Assembly: GCA_019009955.1 (NCBI GenBank)
Contig: CM032228.1
Coordinates: forward strand, 255,189,501-255,253,500
Length of the DNA stretch: 64,000 nt
Source: Riptortus pedestris
Taxonomy: Eukaryota; Arthropoda; Insecta; Hemiptera; Alydidae
Direction of reading: 5' to 3'
The position numbers were made by a program, and so were the translations under genes. This document shows positions 57,201 to 60,474 of this stretch, piece after piece (the stretch's first letter is position 1; each line of letters opens with the position of its first letter). The notes beneath the pieces are model-generated. The model worked only from the letters and a program-made list of their open reading frames with translations. It was not told where the DNA came from and did not search any database.

Positions 57201-60200
57201 GCGGGAGTCAACAATTTTATTTGCCACGAAAGACTCAATGGAACTAAATAAAACTCGGCACGTGTATTAGCACTAACACTTTCATTATAATAAGCCATAC
57301 CAACATTTCTAGAGACAGGCAGGAGTGGGGGTTGTAAGGGAGGCCTAAGTTTAAAAATAGCTGTATTTCGTTTTCAATTGGTTTTTCTGCAAATATGCAC
57401 ATGACAAAAGTAGTTTATTTTTCTATTTAAAGTAACTTTTGTTATATACACTATCGTTGTATACCGAATTATAAAGGCGTCATACACTAAAAATTATAGC
57501 CGGAGTCAACAATTTTATTTGGCTCAAAAGACTCAACCGAACTTAATTAAACTCGGTATGCGTATTAGCATTAACACATTTATTATAATAAGCCATACTA
57601 ACATTTCTAGAGACAGGCAGGAGTGAGGGTTGTAGTAAGGGAGGCCTGAAATTAAAAATAGCGGTATTTCATTTTCTATTGGTTTTTCTGCAAATATGCA
57701 CGTGACACAAGTTGTTTACTTTGTTATTTAAAGTAACTTTTGTTATATTCATTTTTGTCGTATAACAAAGTATAAACGGGATATACACTAACAAGTAGAG
57801 CGGGAGCGAACAATTTTGTTGGGCACTAACAATTGAACCAAACTTAAAAAAAGTCGGAATGTGAATTAGCATTAATTCTTCCATAATTATAAGATATATT
57901 AAAATTTTTAGGTCCAATGAGAGTGGGGGTTATGAGGGAAGCCTGAAATGAAAAATTGTAATATTCCGATTCCAATTGGTTTTTCAATGATTTTGCAATC
58001 ATTAGTCAGTCAACGATGATTTCCCGGGCATTGCCGGGTATATTAGCTAGATTGTATATACAAAATACGTACATTATAGATGATATTTAATTATAATAAA
58101 TGCTATCCATGATTAAGATTTGAATTATTCACGGTATGTCAAACAGTGGAGAGGGAATGATTAGAGACTTATTTTCATTTATTCTTCAAATCTAAAATTT
58201 TTTTTTCCATAAGTCGCTCAATTGATCCTTATGGGGAGAAGTGTGCCCAGCCGGAAGAGCAGTTGTACACATAGAAGCATTGCAAAAAACAAAATAAAAT
58301 GTTTCCATCTCAAATGATTTCCCGAGCGAAGGCGGGGTACCTTGGCTAGTGTACATATAAAGCAATTATAAAGAAAGTCTTACCTTTGAGAAATGGCAGT
58401 ATACGTCTTCTAAGCGGGCATCAGTCTGTTGGAATTTCCTCAATGCAAGTATTTGGAGAATTTGAGCAACTTGCATCAAATTGTTGCGGGCAACATCGCT
58501 AATAGGAACATCAGTGATACCGTACGTTTCAGGGGTAACTATCGCTGGGCAGATGAACAGTGTAAAAACCAAATCGGTGCACATTGTAAAAATCTGAAAA
58601 TAATTAAAACAAATAAGAAATACACTGCAAAAAGAAATCTGATGTGTGCACCACATCACTTCCTTGCATTAAATAAGCAAAATATTATCCTCCATTATAT
58701 CATTTGAAAGTGATATACAATATCACTTCCAATGCTTTGGATCATAAAATGTCATAGGACATAATTTATTCTAGCTACCTACATAAGTTTCCTTTACAAC
58801 CTTAGATTGTCAAATGCTTTAAACATCCTAAATAAGAACAATAGAAAAAATTCAAAACCATTTATTTATTTACGTTCACTTTTTGCTATTATGGCTAATT
58901 GGGACAGATTATCTCCAGGTTAGCACCCTTTTCTAGCCAGGATGGGACTAAGGATATTATTTATTGAGTTTGTCACTAAATAAATTCCTATTTGCCCACG
59001 CAGGAATCAAACTCATCACTCTAGGTTTACAAAAACGGTTTTGAACAAATTTTAACAACATTAAAAAATTTTGTTTTTAAGTCCTCCAGAGTGGGACTTT
59101 TCTTTAAAAAAAAAGTTCAATTCTGAAGTTAATTAATTTTTTTTTTCATATGTTAATTGATATCATAAATTACAGTAATCAATTTTGCTTCCTCACATAT
59201 CAAGTCAGTGATTTCAACTATTAACGAACTTGATCTTTATTTTTACATAAAACGTCTAAATATGTCACTTGGGAATGATCAAACCAAAATTGTGAATGCT
59301 GAAGTGTTAACAGATACATATAAATACAGTTTTGAACGAACCTCACTTTTAATCAACCCCTAGGTGGGATCGGTGGTCAATAGAAGAAATTTTTCAAAAA
59401 TTGTTTAATGAGTACAACCACAATAGCTTAAGGGAAATCTGCTAAAACTATCAACATAATTAAAAGTCACCATCACAAATGCACACAATTTCTAACAGAA
59501 CATGGACAGGCAGATAATTGTTTAACAAAATTTAAAATTCAAGACACTGACAAGTATATTTGCAACAACTCAAACCTTTTTTTATATACTCGATGATCGC
59601 ACAATTTTTAATCAAAACAGTTCAAATTTAATCATGAACATATTTTTAAAAGGTGTTGGCCGGAACCAGCTCATACATTATTTTATATTTATTTATTTAT
59701 TTGGAGCTTTGCAACTGTGGTGATGTTGCTCGAGGAAAAAAAAACTATAAAATTAAAAACGAAACAAAATTAATTTAAACAAAAATAAAACTACATAAGA
59801 GAAATTGAACACGAAAAACAGAAATGCAACACAAAACAGAAATTGAACACAAAAAAGAGAAATGGAACACAAAAAAGAGAAATGGAACACAAAAACAGAA
59901 ATGGAACACAAAAACAAAATGGAAAACTAAAAACAGAAATAGAACACAAAAAAGAGAAATGGAACACAAAAAAGAGAAATGGAACACAAATAAAGTCCGT
60001 CACACAGGGGCTGCGTAAACTAAGCAGATTTCCCCGTGAAGCTATACAATAGAGAAATCTCTATAGAAGAGCCGTCTCTATACGTTCGTTATTGGCCCAC
60101 ATTTAATAAAAATACAAATATCTCGGTTAATATTCAAGATAGAGAATAAATGTATAGAACAATATTTATAGTAAACTTAATTTGCAATAAGAGTGGTTCT

Positions 60201-60422
60201 ATACAATTTTTTGATCCGACGTATGGTAACGGAGATATTTTGAATTTTCAAAAAACCTCCCTTCTAAACCCACCTCCCCCTGGTCCGATTTCAGCCGTTA
60301 ACGAACTTGATCTTTCTTTTTACATGAAACTACTAAATATCGAGTTTGGTAACGATTAAACAATAATTGAGACCGCTAGAGCGGTAACAGACAAATATAT
60401 AGATATATATATATATATATAT

Positions 60423-60474
<52 letters not shown>
